Positions 45,087-54,382 of a stretch of 58,006 nt of DNA are shown here, in pieces. The position numbers were made by a program, and so were the translations under genes. The notes beneath the pieces are model-generated. The model had not been told where the DNA came from. It searched no databases and saw only the letters and a list, made by a program, of their open reading frames with translations. Origin of the DNA: an uncultured delta proteobacterium (lineage in GTDB: Bacteria > Desulfobacterota > WTBG01 > CAIYCZ01 > CAIRTM01); NCBI GenBank assembly GCA_903881505.1, contig CAIRTM010000015.1:1-58006 (forward strand). The letters are read 5' to 3'. Each line of letters begins with the position of its first letter. Within the stretch, counting starts at the first letter, position 1.

Positions 45087-45689
45087 CTAGAGCTGGATTT
45101 CTCCCTTGCCCTGCCGGGTGATTTCAAAATCATCGCCGGTCAAATCGACTATGGTAGACGGCTCTGAAATCAGCACGCCGATATCAAGCACCAGGTCAAT
45201 CTGCCGGCCGAAATACTCGTCAATGACTTCGCCGGAATTTAAAAAATGTTCGCGCCACAGGGGAACACTGGTGGAAATAAGGGGGTTGCCGAGCTGTTCG
45301 CTCAGCATCTGGCACACATTGCTGGCAGGCACCCGGAAGCCTATATTTTTTCTTTTGTAGAGCATATAGCGGTTGACTTCGCGCGTCGCAGGCAGAATAA
45401 ACGTGTAGGGACCCGGCAGGTACCGGTTGATAAGCCGGTAGGCGCGGTTTGAAACCTGGGCATATTCTGAAACGTGGCTCAGGTCGTGCGAGATAAAGCT
45501 CAGCGGGCTCTTCTCATCAAGACCCTTCATGCGGTAGAGCTTTTCAAGAGCTTTTTTGCTGTGCAGATCGCAGCCAAGCCCGTAAATGGTGTCGGTCGGG
45601 TATACCACAAGCCCGCCTGCACGCAGAACCTCGACGGCCTTTTCAATGATCCGCGCCTGCGGGTGGGACTCATATATACGCATTAACAT
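45087..45689 (-). CDS. L-threonylcarbamoyladenylate synthase family (Sua5/YciO/YrdC)
   Basis: 200 residues, the length of YciO-type members without the Sua5 C-terminal domain. Motifs: LRAGGLVVYPTDTIYGLGCD, KGLDEKSPLSFISHDLSHV, RLINRYLPGPYTFIL and NIGFRVPAS. The family makes threonylcarbamoyl-AMP for tRNA t6A37; YciO branch members may have another role. Which branch this is cannot be decided by eye. Two ATGs (45689 and 45683) are possible starts; upstream spacing does not settle it. Confidence 0.9.
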   Translation of the reverse strand: MLMRIYESHPQARIIEKAVEVLRAGGLVVYPTDTIYGLGCDLHSKKALEKLYRMKGLDEKSPLSFISHDLSHVSEYAQVSNRAYRLINRYLPGPYTFILPATREVNRYMLYKRKNIGFRVPASNVCQMLSEQLGNPLISTSVPLWREHFLNSGEVIDEYFGRQIDLVLDIGVLISEPSTIVDLTGDDFEITRQGKGEIQL

Positions 45690-45797
45690 GGCGGCCGTTC
45701 CGTTACCTTCCCCGCGGACTGAAGCTCGCGTCCATGGCCGCGCATCCGCAAGGCAGTCGCAGGCAGCCCTTCAGCGTGCATATAAAAATACAGCGTA

Positions 45798-46871
45798 CTA
45801 AGCCACAATGGTTGTCCAGCCGAAAGGGTCGGTTATTCTACCGTACTGAATGCCCGTCAACGCTGCATACATTTTCAGGCTGAACGCTCCGGGCTCGTTC
45901 CCGCCCACTGTATAGTCGCGGTTTTTATAGCGCAAGGCGCCGACAGAGGAAATTACCGCGGCTGTACCTGAGCCGAAAATCTCCTCAACCCGGCCGGCCT
46001 CTATGTCCGCACACAGCGCATGAATGCTTATTTTTTCCTCATCAACCTGCATGCCCCAGGAACGTGCGATCTGTATGACGGAATCACGGGTAATGCCCGG
46101 CAGAATGGAGCCGTTGAGCTGCGAGGTAACCAGGCGGTCTTTATATTTAAAGAATATGTTCATGGAGCCCACCTCTTCAACATATTCAAGGCCGACACCG
46201 TCAAGCCACAGTACCTGGTCATATCCGGCGACCTCGGCCTTTTTAGCCGGCAGCAAAGAGGCGGCATAGTTGGCGGCGGTCTTTGCAAAGCCCACGCCCC
46301 CCCGGACCGCGCGCACGTAGCTGTCTTCCACGATAATGCCGGTCGGCTTCATACCGTTGGCGTAGTAGTGTCCGACCGGCGAACAGATAATATAAAACAT
46401 ATACGTCGAAGAGGCTTTCAGTCGGATCAGGGGATCCGTGCCAATCATGGTCGGGCGGATATAAAGCGATGCGCCTTCATCATGCGGCACCCAGTTTTTT
46501 TCCAGGGCAATGAGTTGCGCCATGGCATCATAGGTTTCCTCCACATCGACTGTCGGCATGCATATGCGCTCGGCGGACGCGTTCATGCGTGCAAGATTGT
46601 CCCGGGCCCGAAACAGCCCGATCCGGCCGTCCTGCCGGCGATAGGCTTTCAGCCCCTCAAAAATAAGCTGCCCGTAATGCAGGCACATGGTTGCAGGGGA
46701 GAGCGAAAAATTGCCGAATTTTTTTATACAGGCATTATGCCAGCCCCTGTCCGGGGCATAGTTCATGATCAGCATGCGGTCGCTGAATGCCTTGCCGAAG
46801 TCAAACGCCTGTCCGGGTACGACCCCGCCTTTGAGCTCGCCGGCCGGAATCGTTTCTATTCTTACATCCAT
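45798..46871 (-). CDS. ilvE: Branched-chain-amino-acid aminotransferase
   Basis: A fold-type IV PLP enzyme of 357 residues, which is the longer BCAT type (class II). The sequence has LHYGQLIFEGLKAYR, the PLP lysine region GVGFAKTAANYAASLL, and GVGLEYVEEVGSMNIFFK, then ILPGITRDSVIQIAR and FGSGTAAVISSVG. It performs the last step of Leu, Ile and Val synthesis. GAGG lies six bases before the ATG. It is alone on the minus strand. Confidence 0.96.
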   Translation of the reverse strand: MDVRIETIPAGELKGGVVPGQAFDFGKAFSDRMLIMNYAPDRGWHNACIKKFGNFSLSPATMCLHYGQLIFEGLKAYRRQDGRIGLFRARDNLARMNASAERICMPTVDVEETYDAMAQLIALEKNWVPHDEGASLYIRPTMIGTDPLIRLKASSTYMFYIICSPVGHYYANGMKPTGIIVEDSYVRAVRGGVGFAKTAANYAASLLPAKKAEVAGYDQVLWLDGVGLEYVEEVGSMNIFFKYKDRLVTSQLNGSILPGITRDSVIQIARSWGMQVDEEKISIHALCADIEAGRVEEIFGSGTAAVISSVGALRYKNRDYTVGGNEPGAFSLKMYAALTGIQYGRITDPFGWTTIVA

Positions 46872-47076
46872 TCGTCACCTCATATGCAAGCTGTTATATT
46901 AATATGCTATAGCGCCGTTTCCCGCTCTTTCATGACGGCCGCCGGTCTGGACACGAACCCCTATTGCGCTCGGCCCGTAAGGCGGGCTGAAGCATAACAA
47001 AAAATACCTAAAAAATCAAACAGGCCGCCATAGATATGCCACGGCGCAGTCTTTCTGCGCCAAATGTATTTATCGA
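46872..47076. other. Divergent intergenic region between ilvE and tRNA-Ala
   Basis: I see no gene. A GCCC/GGGC pairing (about 46974–46990) may be the ilvE leader structure or chance. The ilvE promoter should be here on the minus strand, but I found no clear pair. The tRNA promoter follows at 47077. Confidence 0.35.
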
Positions 47077-47104
47077 TTGACACAAGAAAATTTTCTGATA
47101 AAAT
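47077..47104 (+). promoter_or_regulatory. Promoter of tRNA-Ala
   Basis: Perfect TTGACA at 47077–47082, 16 bases, then TAAAAT (five matches) at 47099–47104. The predicted start is about 25 bases before the mature tRNA 5' end, a short leader typical of tRNA genes. Confidence 0.75.
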
Positions 47105-47133
47105 TTTTTGGTTATATGCGGCTATAAACATGT

Positions 47134-47209
47134 GGGGTTGTAGCTCAGCTGGGAGAGCGCATGACTGGCAGTCATGAGGTCAGGGGTTCGATCCCCCTCA
47201 GCTCCACCA
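47134..47209 (+). tRNA. tRNA-Ala (anticodon GGC), with encoded CCA
   Basis: A 76-base cloverleaf. The acceptor arm GGGGTTG pairs with CAGCTCC and includes the G3:U70 pair that identifies alanine tRNA. The anticodon arm is CATGA-CTGGCAG-TCATG, anticodon GGC; the T-arm has GGTTCGATCC. CCA is encoded at 47207–47209. A strong terminator follows 11 bases later. Confidence 0.98.
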
Positions 47210-47220
47210 CAACATATAGG

Positions 47221-47254
47221 GCACTTATGCAGTCTGTGCATAAGTGCTTTTTTT
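47221..47254 (+). terminator. Rho-independent terminator after tRNA-Ala
   Basis: A perfect 11-base stem GCACTTATGCA/TGCATAAGTGC with loop GTCTG is followed by seven T. It lies 11 bases after the tRNA CCA end. Confidence 0.93.
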
Positions 47255-47326
47255 CTGCTGCACGCTTACCCCCCACCGTTTGTCTTTGCAGGCAACACAA
47301 GACGTTTCCCGGCCCCAATACCAACT

Positions 47327-47357
47327 AAAAAGGCAGGGCCGATGACGGCCCTGCCTT
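47327..47357. terminator. Bidirectional terminator downstream of the Cys-rich secreted protein gene
   Basis: AAAGGCAGGGCCG and CGGCCCTGCCTTT form a hairpin with loop ATGA. It has an A-run and a T-run on its sides, so it can act on both strands. It is 30 bases beyond the stop codon at 47387 on the minus strand. Confidence 0.85.
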
Positions 47358-47386
47358 TGTTGCCTCTTCCAAACTGGAACGGGTTT

Positions 47387-48226
47387 CTACTGTAGCTCAA
47401 TCTCTCCGGGGCATTTGCCGATGCGCACCGGAATCGGGCCAGGTGCAAGTTCGGTTCCCGCAGATATTCTAAGTTTCAGCAGTTTTTTCCTGACCTCTCT
47501 ACCGGAGGGATTTGTTAAAAAGAACGTATTCTTGTAATCTTCGGGACCAGCAGGATATCCCGGGACATAATTGGGGTCTTGTACAAAACTCTGATCAAAA
47601 ACAACAGTAATCTCGCACTTGCTGCCAATGCATGTTTCGCCCGATGCGCATTCACTGTCCGACCTGCACGCATTCCCCGAGCCCTTCGGAGCAAAATTTT
47701 CATTGCCCGAAGTGCGCAGCAGTTTAATTAAAAAGGGCTTTTTCTGCTTGCCGCTTATTTTGATTCTGGTAGGCCTGATGCGCATATCACAGTCATCAAA
47801 AAGCACGCACTTGTCGCGTTCGCAGAAAGCTGCTTCGGTGCAGTTATCGTCTGTAAGACATTCAACACACTGCCCCGTGCTTAGGTTGCATATTTCGCCA
47901 TCGGGGTTTCCGGCGCAGTCTGCATCGCTTTCACATTCTGCAAAATCCGAGCAAATGCTCGTCTCCTGACAAGACGATCCCACGTCGCAGTCATCATCAG
48001 TCGTACACGACGCGCTTGTCGGCATAGACGTTACATCATCAATACACACCTTCGCACTGACGCATTCGGCGCCGGTTACACAATCACTATTGGACGAACA
48101 AATAACTACCGTTGTCGCCGCGGGCTCTGAACTCACGCCGAAAACATCTTCCGGCTCCTTTGCCTGTACAGTAAAGGCACACAGCAGGAATGCCACGCAG
48201 ATTAACCCCCCTGTTAATTTTTTCAT
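47387..48226 (-). CDS. Secreted cysteine-rich repeat protein
   Basis: 279 residues. Signal peptide MKKLTGGLICVAFLLCAFTV, cleavage near VQAK. The region 35–150 has four repeats of the pattern C-x5-C (CSSNSDC, CTTDDDC, CESDADC, CLTDDNC), with further Cys pairs, and a fifth (CRSDSEC) near 195. Such modules resemble the small disulfide-rich units (Dickkopf-N-like) common in myxobacterial secreted proteins. The C-terminal region (about 210–279) is beta-rich with no known domain. GGGAGG lies before the chosen ATG; the longer frame is rejected. Function is unknown. Confidence 0.82.
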   Translation of the reverse strand: MKKLTGGLICVAFLLCAFTVQAKEPEDVFGVSSEPAATTVVICSSNSDCVTGAECVSAKVCIDDVTSMPTSASCTTDDDCDVGSSCQETSICSDFAECESDADCAGNPDGEICNLSTGQCVECLTDDNCTEAAFCERDKCVLFDDCDMRIRPTRIKISGKQKKPFLIKLLRTSGNENFAPKGSGNACRSDSECASGETCIGSKCEITVVFDQSFVQDPNYVPGYPAGPEDYKNTFFLTNPSGREVRKKLLKLRISAGTELAPGPIPVRIGKCPGEIELQ

Positions 48227-48550
48227 TGTGTTTCCTCCCTGGTTTTTATTTATTGTAGACAGTACCTGATAGTTACAGGTTTCTTTAACAGGCTCACAAG
48301 GGCTCGACGCCATACCCTACCTATTAACAGATTATAAAAATATATACCCTTAAAATTTTGTTAGTGCAAGCACTCGTTGCATGCATGCGAGGCTTTTTCG
48401 GGGCATCCTTTTTGCTTTTGTTCTGCTTGCTTCCTCCTCAATGCAGCAATTGCGCTATTCCTCAAACCACTTTTTGGGCCACCGCGGAACTGGCGCAAGC
48501 CGCAAAAGGCATGCGGAAAGTCCCCCGGCCCCTTTTGGGAACCGTCACCT
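48227..48550. other. Intergenic region upstream of the Cys-rich protein gene
   Basis: No gene is supported. It holds the promoter at 48341–48369. The reading frames on the plus strand (for example from 48358) have GC-rich codon bias of a shadow and no Shine–Dalgarno sequence. Confidence 0.45.
48341..48369 (-). promoter_or_regulatory. Probable promoter of the Cys-rich secreted protein gene
   Basis: On the minus strand TTGCAC and TATATA are separated by 17 bases, within an AT-rich stretch. The start codon is about 115 bases downstream, giving a long leader. Confidence 0.45.
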
Positions 48551-48967
48551 TCAGGCCTGTGCCCCGATCAATCCCCCTGAAATTCCAGAAAGAATTCCTG
48601 CCCGGGCCTGCTCCAGAAGAAGCTCTTTTCCTGCCGGATCCATAAACAGCACGTCGCTGCCGGCGCGCTGTAATAAAGAGCCATTTTTGCGGTTTTGCAC
48701 CCAGGCAAGCTTGGCTATGGCGCTGACCGGCTGCCGACGAGGGTCGACGGCTATGCTCAGCAGAACAATCTGCCCGTTGAATACTCTGGCCGGAGTCTCA
48801 AGCTCAAGGCCGAGTCCCCGGCTGCTGATATCGATTATCCTGCAGCTTTCGCTCAATTCACGGACATTGTAGTAACATTCCGCTTTCAAGGAAAGGGGAA
48901 ACCGCAAATACTTGCGGTGTTGTTCTCGGAGAGATCCTTCAAGGGCCTGATCACCGCGGACATCCAT
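48551..48967 (-). CDS. PilZ domain protein
   Basis: A single PilZ domain of 138 residues, the c-di-GMP-binding fold. The RxxxR motif is HRKYLRFPL, and the second motif is IDISSRGLGLEL, with DxSxxG. After the barrel there is a helix ending GGLIGAQA. The start at ATG 48967 is chosen; a GTG at 48988 would add 7 residues. It stands alone. No diguanylate cyclase is nearby, so it likely senses the global pool. Confidence 0.9.
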   Translation of the reverse strand: MDVRGDQALEGSLREQHRKYLRFPLSLKAECYYNVRELSESCRIIDISSRGLGLELETPARVFNGQIVLLSIAVDPRRQPVSAIAKLAWVQNRKNGSLLQRAGSDVLFMDPAGKELLLEQARAGILSGISGGLIGAQA

Positions 48968-49141
48968 AGTATGTACCACCAAGCGCACTTTGTATTTAAC
49001 AGTTTTTCCTGAGAATCTGCGTGTGAGGAAAAGTCCCTATCGATCATTATGTGTCTGGCAGTATAAAACCCGACCCCAGGATAGTCAATAGTAATTTTGC
49101 ACCCCGTTACAGAAGCACACGCAGACAGGCTCGCTGGAAAA

Positions 49142-50200
49142 TCAGGCCGACTTGGCAATAAACTCCCTGAGGTATATACGTATCATTGCGAGCATCATGG
49201 CGACGATAACCGGACCGATGATGAAGCCTATGGCCCCAAGCCACAGGCTGCCGCCTATGATGGCTATGGCCAGCAGCACCGGGTGCACGTTGACCTTGCC
49301 GCGCATAACAACGGGCTTTATGACATTATCAGCCATGGAGACCAGCACCAGGCCCCAGACAAGCAGAAATACGCCCCTGCCCATGCTGCCGCCGAGAAAA
49401 AGCGCTGCAGCCGGCGGCAGATACATGGCCAGCGCCCCTATTACCGGAATGAGGGTTACGCCGATAGCAACCACGCCCCAGACAAAGGCATTGTCAATGC
49501 CCGCGATCCAGTAGCCGATGCCGATCAGCAGGCCTTGGGCCAGGGCGGTTACGATCATGCCGGCAAAGGTGCCCGTTATTACACCGGAGACCTCCTTTGT
49601 CAAAATCTGTTTGTGCTCGGGGTCAAGGGGTATCAGGCTCAGAAGCACATGCTGCAGCCGGTCGCCTTCGGCGAAAAACATCAGCAAAAAGAGCACAATC
49701 AGCAGAATCCCGGTAAAAAAGCCGGCCGTTGCCGTAACCACCTTCGGGGGATATTCGTAGGCGACTTTGCCAGCCGCTCCCACAAATTCAAGCAGTTTCG
49801 CCCGGATATTGAGCTCAGAGGGAACAAACTGCGGAAAGGCGGCCATCTTGCCCTGAATCCACAGGTTTGCCTGATCAATAACCTGGGCAATCGCGCCGGC
49901 TTCAAGGTTCGAAACAACCGCCCTGACCGCACCGACAGCATTCATGGCGGCAACGGTGATAACCGCGCTCAAGGGGCCGAGTATGCACAGTGACACCAGC
50001 AGAGTCGCAAGAGCTGCGGCAGCATAGCGTTTGCCCCGGCATACCCGCGCGCACAGCCTGTTAACGGGCCAGCAGATAACCGTTATGATAAGCGCCACAA
50101 TGGCCGGCACGATAAACGGCCGGATTATGACGACAAAGGCCGCCATCAGCAGTACCAACAGCACGAGGAAGCTTATTTTTGAAGCCCGGGCCGGATCCAT
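49142..50200 (-). CDS. AI-2E family transporter (PerM/UPF0118)
   Basis: 352 residues with about eight TM helices in the family layout. Visible are the N-terminal helix pair (FLVLLVLLMAAFVVIIRPFI and IVALIITVICWPVNRL), a long amphipathic periplasmic segment and the C-terminal GVTLIPVIGALAMYLP followed by VIGGSLWLGAIGFIIGPVIV. Functions differ, from autoinducer-2 export to Na+/H+ exchange. No partner gene in the window points to a specific substrate. Confidence 0.92.
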   Translation of the reverse strand: MDPARASKISFLVLLVLLMAAFVVIIRPFIVPAIVALIITVICWPVNRLCARVCRGKRYAAAALATLLVSLCILGPLSAVITVAAMNAVGAVRAVVSNLEAGAIAQVIDQANLWIQGKMAAFPQFVPSELNIRAKLLEFVGAAGKVAYEYPPKVVTATAGFFTGILLIVLFLLMFFAEGDRLQHVLLSLIPLDPEHKQILTKEVSGVITGTFAGMIVTALAQGLLIGIGYWIAGIDNAFVWGVVAIGVTLIPVIGALAMYLPPAAALFLGGSMGRGVFLLVWGLVLVSMADNVIKPVVMRGKVNVHPVLLAIAIIGGSLWLGAIGFIIGPVIVAMMLAMIRIYLREFIAKSA

Positions 50201-50280
50201 ATTTATTTATATGATTGAATAAAACACACTCGCTGCGCGACAGACGTACCGCCCCGCCGTCCCTCCCCCAACTGCACCTC

Positions 50281-50946
50281 TCAGACAGCGTTGCGGGTGC
50301 CTGCGTTGCGCCCGTTCGCGATCATGCCGCGGGCTTTCAGCCTCCGGCGGCGTATAAGCTCACGCAATACTAGCACGGCGATGACCAGCGCCAGCAGCAG
50401 GGAAATCAGCTCTTTGTATGGTTCTATAATATCCTTTGCACATGTTCCGAAGCGGTAGCCGACCCAGATCGAAATGGGGCAGGTCAGCAGCGTGCGCACA
50501 CTGTCCCAGAACAAAAAATGGGAAAAACGCACCCCCATCGTTGAACTCATAAAAAAAACTGTGGCCCGTATCCCGGCAAAAAACCCCGCAAGGAAAATTG
50601 TCTTGGATCCATGGTTCGCAAAAAAACGCCGGCCGCGGACCAGCCTTGCGGGCGTAAAAAGGAGCCTGAACGGCCAGACTGCAAGAAGTTTTTCCCCGTG
50701 CCTGCGGGCCAGCACGAAAAGGAGAACATCGCCCAGCAGAACGCCGGCAACAGCCGCAACAATCATCAAGCCGAGCGAGCCGTTTGTTTCCTCGGCCAGA
50801 TAGCCGCCCAGCAGAAAGGATATCTCCTCGGGAACCGGCAGGCCAATCCCGGAGAGAAACAGTGCGAAAAATATTAAAAAATAGGCGCCCTGTTCCATCC
50901 AGGCGGGCAGGTTTGCAAACCACTCCATACTGCTCAGGCGCTCCAT
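50281..50946 (-). CDS. DedA family membrane protein
   Basis: DedA proteins act as lipid scramblases or undecaprenyl phosphate transporters. 221 residues with the family segments SGIGLPVPEEISFLLGGYLA, GVLLGDVLLFVLARRHGE, FANHGSKTIFLAGFFAGIRA and FFMSSTMGVRFSHFLFWDSV. It lies downstream of a divergent Nif3-like gene. The C-terminal tail is basic and cytoplasmic. The upstream region is short, with no Shine–Dalgarno sequence that decides the start. Confidence 0.92.
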   Translation of the reverse strand: MERLSSMEWFANLPAWMEQGAYFLIFFALFLSGIGLPVPEEISFLLGGYLAEETNGSLGLMIVAAVAGVLLGDVLLFVLARRHGEKLLAVWPFRLLFTPARLVRGRRFFANHGSKTIFLAGFFAGIRATVFFMSSTMGVRFSHFLFWDSVRTLLTCPISIWVGYRFGTCAKDIIEPYKELISLLLALVIAVLVLRELIRRRRLKARGMIANGRNAGTRNAV

Positions 50947-51114
50947 TGCCGTTTAATAAAAGCCCATAGAACAATGCTGGGCAGTATAGGCGGGCCATAA
51001 GGCCATGTCAATAAAAAGAATTCCCCTGCGCAGGGTCCAATCTCATTGACAGACCGCTGTTTTTTCTCTACCATACCCTCAGGGAGCAGAACGGACGGCA
51101 CAGGAACCGGACAC

Positions 51115-51885
51115 ATGGAATTGGATACGATTGCAGCTTTTCTTGACGAACTGCTTGACTGCACGGCATTCCAAGACTCATCAGCCAATGGTGTGCAGGT
51201 TGAAAACCGTGTTGCTATACACAAGGTGGGGCTTGCGGTTGACGCCTGCCGTGAGGCGATCGAAAAGGCGGCTGCGCAGAAGTGCAATCTGCTGATTGTT
51301 CATCACGGACTTTTCTGGGGCGCGCAGCAACTGGCTCTGGAACCCCACTACGGCCGCATCAGGGCGCTCATGGAGGCCGACATGGCCCTGTATGCCGCGC
51401 ATCTGCCCCTTGATGCCCATCCGCAACTCGGCCACAATGCTCAAATTGCATGTGCTCTGGGGCTGGGACGTACAGAACCGTTTGCTCCCTGGAACGGAAA
51501 GCCAATCGGGATAAAAGGGATCCTTGCCCAGCCTGCCTCGATACGCGGGTTGGCGCCGTTTTTGAAAGAAAAAATCGGCGGCTGCCAGGCGTGTTTCACC
51601 TATGGCCCCGAGACCGTTCAAACCGTCGGAATCATAGCCGGATCAGCCACTGACGCCGATCTTTACCGCGAGCTGAAACACAAGGGCATAGACCTCTTCA
51701 TTACCGGTGAGCCCAAACACGGTGCCCGGTACATGGCCCGCGAACTTGGACTTAATGTTTTTTACGGCGGGCACTATCAGACCGAAACGTTCGGCATGAA
51801 GGCCTTGGCAGCGCACCTGCGCGAGCGGCTCAATCTGACGGCGGTTTTTATTGATACGCCCTGCGACCCGGGTGCTTGTACCTGA
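51115..51885 (+). CDS. Nif3-like dinuclear metal-center protein
   Basis: 256 residues. Family motifs are visible: SANGVQVENR, LLIVHHGLFWG with the His-His pair, AHLPLDAHPQLGHNAQIA, and the C-terminal HYQTETFGMKALAAHL. Members form toroidal hexamers with two metals; some act as GTP cyclohydrolase I, but the role of most is unclear. The start at 51115 fits the family N-terminus (ELDTIAAFLDELLD) better than the upstream in-frame ATG. It is transcribed with fbp (90-base gap). Confidence 0.93.
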   Translation: MELDTIAAFLDELLDCTAFQDSSANGVQVENRVAIHKVGLAVDACREAIEKAAAQKCNLLIVHHGLFWGAQQLALEPHYGRIRALMEADMALYAAHLPLDAHPQLGHNAQIACALGLGRTEPFAPWNGKPIGIKGILAQPASIRGLAPFLKEKIGGCQACFTYGPETVQTVGIIAGSATDADLYRELKHKGIDLFITGEPKHGARYMARELGLNVFYGGHYQTETFGMKALAAHLRERLNLTAVFIDTPCDPGACT

Positions 51886-51975
51886 TGCGCTGTTCCTGCG
51901 GGCCGCTTTCGGGCCCGCTGCCCACGGTTATATGTTAATCTTGATGACGGACGCCACGTCCGGAAGGAGGCTGTA

Positions 51976-52968
51976 ATGAAGTTTGAACAAACACTGCTGG
52001 ATTTCTTGATGCGCCACCAGGAAAAGCACAACCGCACATTTCATTTTCTGGTTTTGATGGACGCCATTGTTTCGGCTGCCAAGCGCATCGAGCTGTATTA
52101 CCGCACCGGTGCGTTGAAGGACAATCTTGGCCTGGCAGGCAGCACCAACGTCCAGGGCGAAGAAGTCATGAAAATGGATGACATAGCCCATGAAATCGTT
52201 CTGCACTATTTAAAATCAACCGAGCGCGTTATTCAGGTTGTCAGCGAAGAAGTGGAAGAGATTATCGACGTTAATAAGGGGGGCGGCCGCTATTTTGTCT
52301 ACTTTGATCCGCTGGACGGCTCCTCAAATGTTGCCCACGGCCTGCCGGTCGGATTCATGTTCGGGATTGCCAAAAAAAACCTGGATGGCAGCATGCAGGG
52401 CTCTGAAGATTACCATTTGCGTGCCGGCAATGAATATATTGCCGCCGGCATGTTTGTTATTCCAACCGGCATGTTTACCCTGGCGCTGCGCGACGCCGGG
52501 TGCTGGCGGTTTCACATGGATGAAACCAGCACGTTTGTGAAGCCCGTCAGGATGCTGCTGCCGGATGTGGAAAAAAAATGGGAGCTTTCCTATAACGCGG
52601 GCAATACGGAAACATTCGGCAAGAACATTCAAAAATGGATTGCTGAAAATCAGTCCAAATATGTCTTCCGGTATCTGGGCGCGCTGGCCGGTGACTTCCA
52701 CCGGTTACTGGCCAATGGCGGCATGTTTATGTACCCGGCCATTGTAAACCATCCTGATCCGAAAAAAAACAGGCCGCAGGGCAAGCTGCGTCTCATGTAT
52801 GAGGCCAATGTTGTTGCGTTCATGTGCCGCGAGGCTGGCGGCGACGCCCTTGATGAGAGCGGAACGCCTATTCTGGACATAAAGCCAAAGACTCACCACC
52901 AGCGCACGGCCCTGTATGTCGGATCGAAAAAGCTGATCGACAGCGTGCAGAAGGCACTGAAGGCCTGA
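51976..52968 (+). CDS. fbp: Class I fructose-1,6-bisphosphatase
   Basis: 330 residues that hydrolyse fructose-1,6-bisphosphate in gluconeogenesis. The metal and substrate motifs are VSEEVEEI, FDPLDGSSNVAHGLPVG, GDFHRLLANGGMFMYPA and the C-terminal GKLRLMYEANVVAFMCREAGG. The start has AGGAGG seven bases upstream. It is followed by a terminator at 52999. Confidence 0.96.
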   Translation: MKFEQTLLDFLMRHQEKHNRTFHFLVLMDAIVSAAKRIELYYRTGALKDNLGLAGSTNVQGEEVMKMDDIAHEIVLHYLKSTERVIQVVSEEVEEIIDVNKGGGRYFVYFDPLDGSSNVAHGLPVGFMFGIAKKNLDGSMQGSEDYHLRAGNEYIAAGMFVIPTGMFTLALRDAGCWRFHMDETSTFVKPVRMLLPDVEKKWELSYNAGNTETFGKNIQKWIAENQSKYVFRYLGALAGDFHRLLANGGMFMYPAIVNHPDPKKNRPQGKLRLMYEANVVAFMCREAGGDALDESGTPILDIKPKTHHQRTALYVGSKKLIDSVQKALKA

Positions 52969-52998
52969 CGCGCGCTCATGTATATGCAGCTTCAGGTG

Positions 52999-53032
52999 CC
53001 GGCCCCGGGGGCAATCCCGGGGCCGGTTTTTA
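52999..53032 (+). terminator. Rho-independent terminator after fbp
   Basis: CCGGCCCCGGG and CCCGGGGCCGG form a hairpin with loop GGCAAT-like bases, followed by TTTTTATT. It lies 30 bases after the fbp stop codon. Confidence 0.87.
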
Positions 53033-53093
53033 TTGCCTGCCTGCGGCAGACGGCGGGCGCTCCGGCGGGGCTGCGGAAGAGGTGCGGGCCCGA

Positions 53094-54377
53094 TCAGGCC
53101 CTGAGGGCATGCACGACCGTGCCGCCGACAATGGTGTAGACGGCCCGACCGGTGAAGGTGCGGCCGAAAAACGGGGTGTTGCAGCTCAGGGAATACAAAC
53201 GGCCACGCTCAAGGGTCCACAGCATATCCGGGTCGATGATGGTGATATCGGCAACAGAGCCGGCCTTCAGCCGGGCGCGCCCATAGCCCAGAACCGCGGC
53301 AGGGTTACAGGTAAATTTTTCAACTGCCTGCGCCAGGGTCAAAACGCCTTCACTCACGAGCGCCAGCGTGAGCGGCAGCATGGTTTCAAGCCCGACAATA
53401 CCGAAGGCCGCATGATCGAACTCAACATCTTTTTCAAGCGAGGAGTGCGGGGCATGGTCGCTTGCGATCACGTCAATGGTTCCGTCGGCAAGGCCCTGCC
53501 TGATCGCAGCCACATCCGATGCACTCCTCAGCGGGGGGTTCATCTTGGTGTTGGTGTCGAATCCGCGTACGGCCTCATCGGTGAGCGTGAAGTAGTGCGG
53601 GGCGGTTTCAGCCGTAACCCGGACCCCGCGGGCCTTGGCCTCCCGGATAATGCGCACCGATCCGGCCGTACTGACATGCTGGATATGGACGCAGTGCCCG
53701 ACCCACTCGGCCAGCGCGATATCGCGCTGCACAATCAACTCTTCGGCGGCCGGGGCTATTGGCCGCAGACCCAGAACGGCCGAAACCGCACCCTCATGCA
53801 TGACGCCGCCGAAAGACAGGCTGCTGTCTTCGCAGTGGCATAGCACCGGCATCTCAAAGCTGCGCGCATATTCAAGCGCAAGCCGCATAACCTGCGCGTC
53901 GGCAATGCTGCACCCGTCGTCGGAGAGCGCCACAGCGCCTGCCTCTTTCAGGTCCCCCATTTCCGTCAGCGCGGTTCCCTTCAGCCCGACGGTCAATGCG
54001 GCGACCGGCAGTACACGCACGCAGGCTTCGCGGGCCCTTTCAAGAATGTAGCGGGTTGTCGAGGCATTGTCGTTGGCCGGGTAAGTATTGGCCATGCAGG
54101 CCACTGCCGTGAATCCGCCGGCAGCGGCTGCGCGCGCGCCGCTTGCAATGGTTTCCTTGTACTCCTGCCCGGGTTCGCGCAGATGGGTGTGCATATCGAT
54201 CAGGCCGGGCGCGGCTATCAGGCCGGCGGCGTCTATTACATCGCAGTCACCGCCTGCAGGCGCTTCAATATCACGGCCGAGCGCCGTTATACGGCCGCCT
54301 TCAACAAGGATATTCAGGATCTCATCAAGGCCCTCGGAAGGGTCAAGCGCGCGTGCGGTGCGTATCAAAAGCGCCAT
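53094..54377 (-). CDS. pyrC: Dihydroorotase
   Basis: 427 residues, the type I/III enzyme that closes carbamoyl-aspartate to dihydroorotate. Metal ligands are visible: DMHTHLREPGQEYKET, LCHCEDSSLS, VHIQHVSTAGSV and IASDHAPHSS, as well as MNPPLRSASDVAA. C-terminal end (RTFTGRAVYTIVGGTVVHAL) is complete. It follows pyrB by five bases. Confidence 0.97.
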   Translation of the reverse strand: MALLIRTARALDPSEGLDEILNILVEGGRITALGRDIEAPAGGDCDVIDAAGLIAAPGLIDMHTHLREPGQEYKETIASGARAAAAGGFTAVACMANTYPANDNASTTRYILERAREACVRVLPVAALTVGLKGTALTEMGDLKEAGAVALSDDGCSIADAQVMRLALEYARSFEMPVLCHCEDSSLSFGGVMHEGAVSAVLGLRPIAPAAEELIVQRDIALAEWVGHCVHIQHVSTAGSVRIIREAKARGVRVTAETAPHYFTLTDEAVRGFDTNTKMNPPLRSASDVAAIRQGLADGTIDVIASDHAPHSSLEKDVEFDHAAFGIVGLETMLPLTLALVSEGVLTLAQAVEKFTCNPAAVLGYGRARLKAGSVADITIIDPDMLWTLERGRLYSLSCNTPFFGRTFTGRAVYTIVGGTVVHALRA

Positions 54378-54382
54378 AGCGT

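Noticed and set aside
49097-49993. 298-codon plus-strand frame opposite the AI-2E transporter
   Set aside because: Rich in His, Asn, Gln and Tyr as in antisense frames; the minus-strand transporter is clear.
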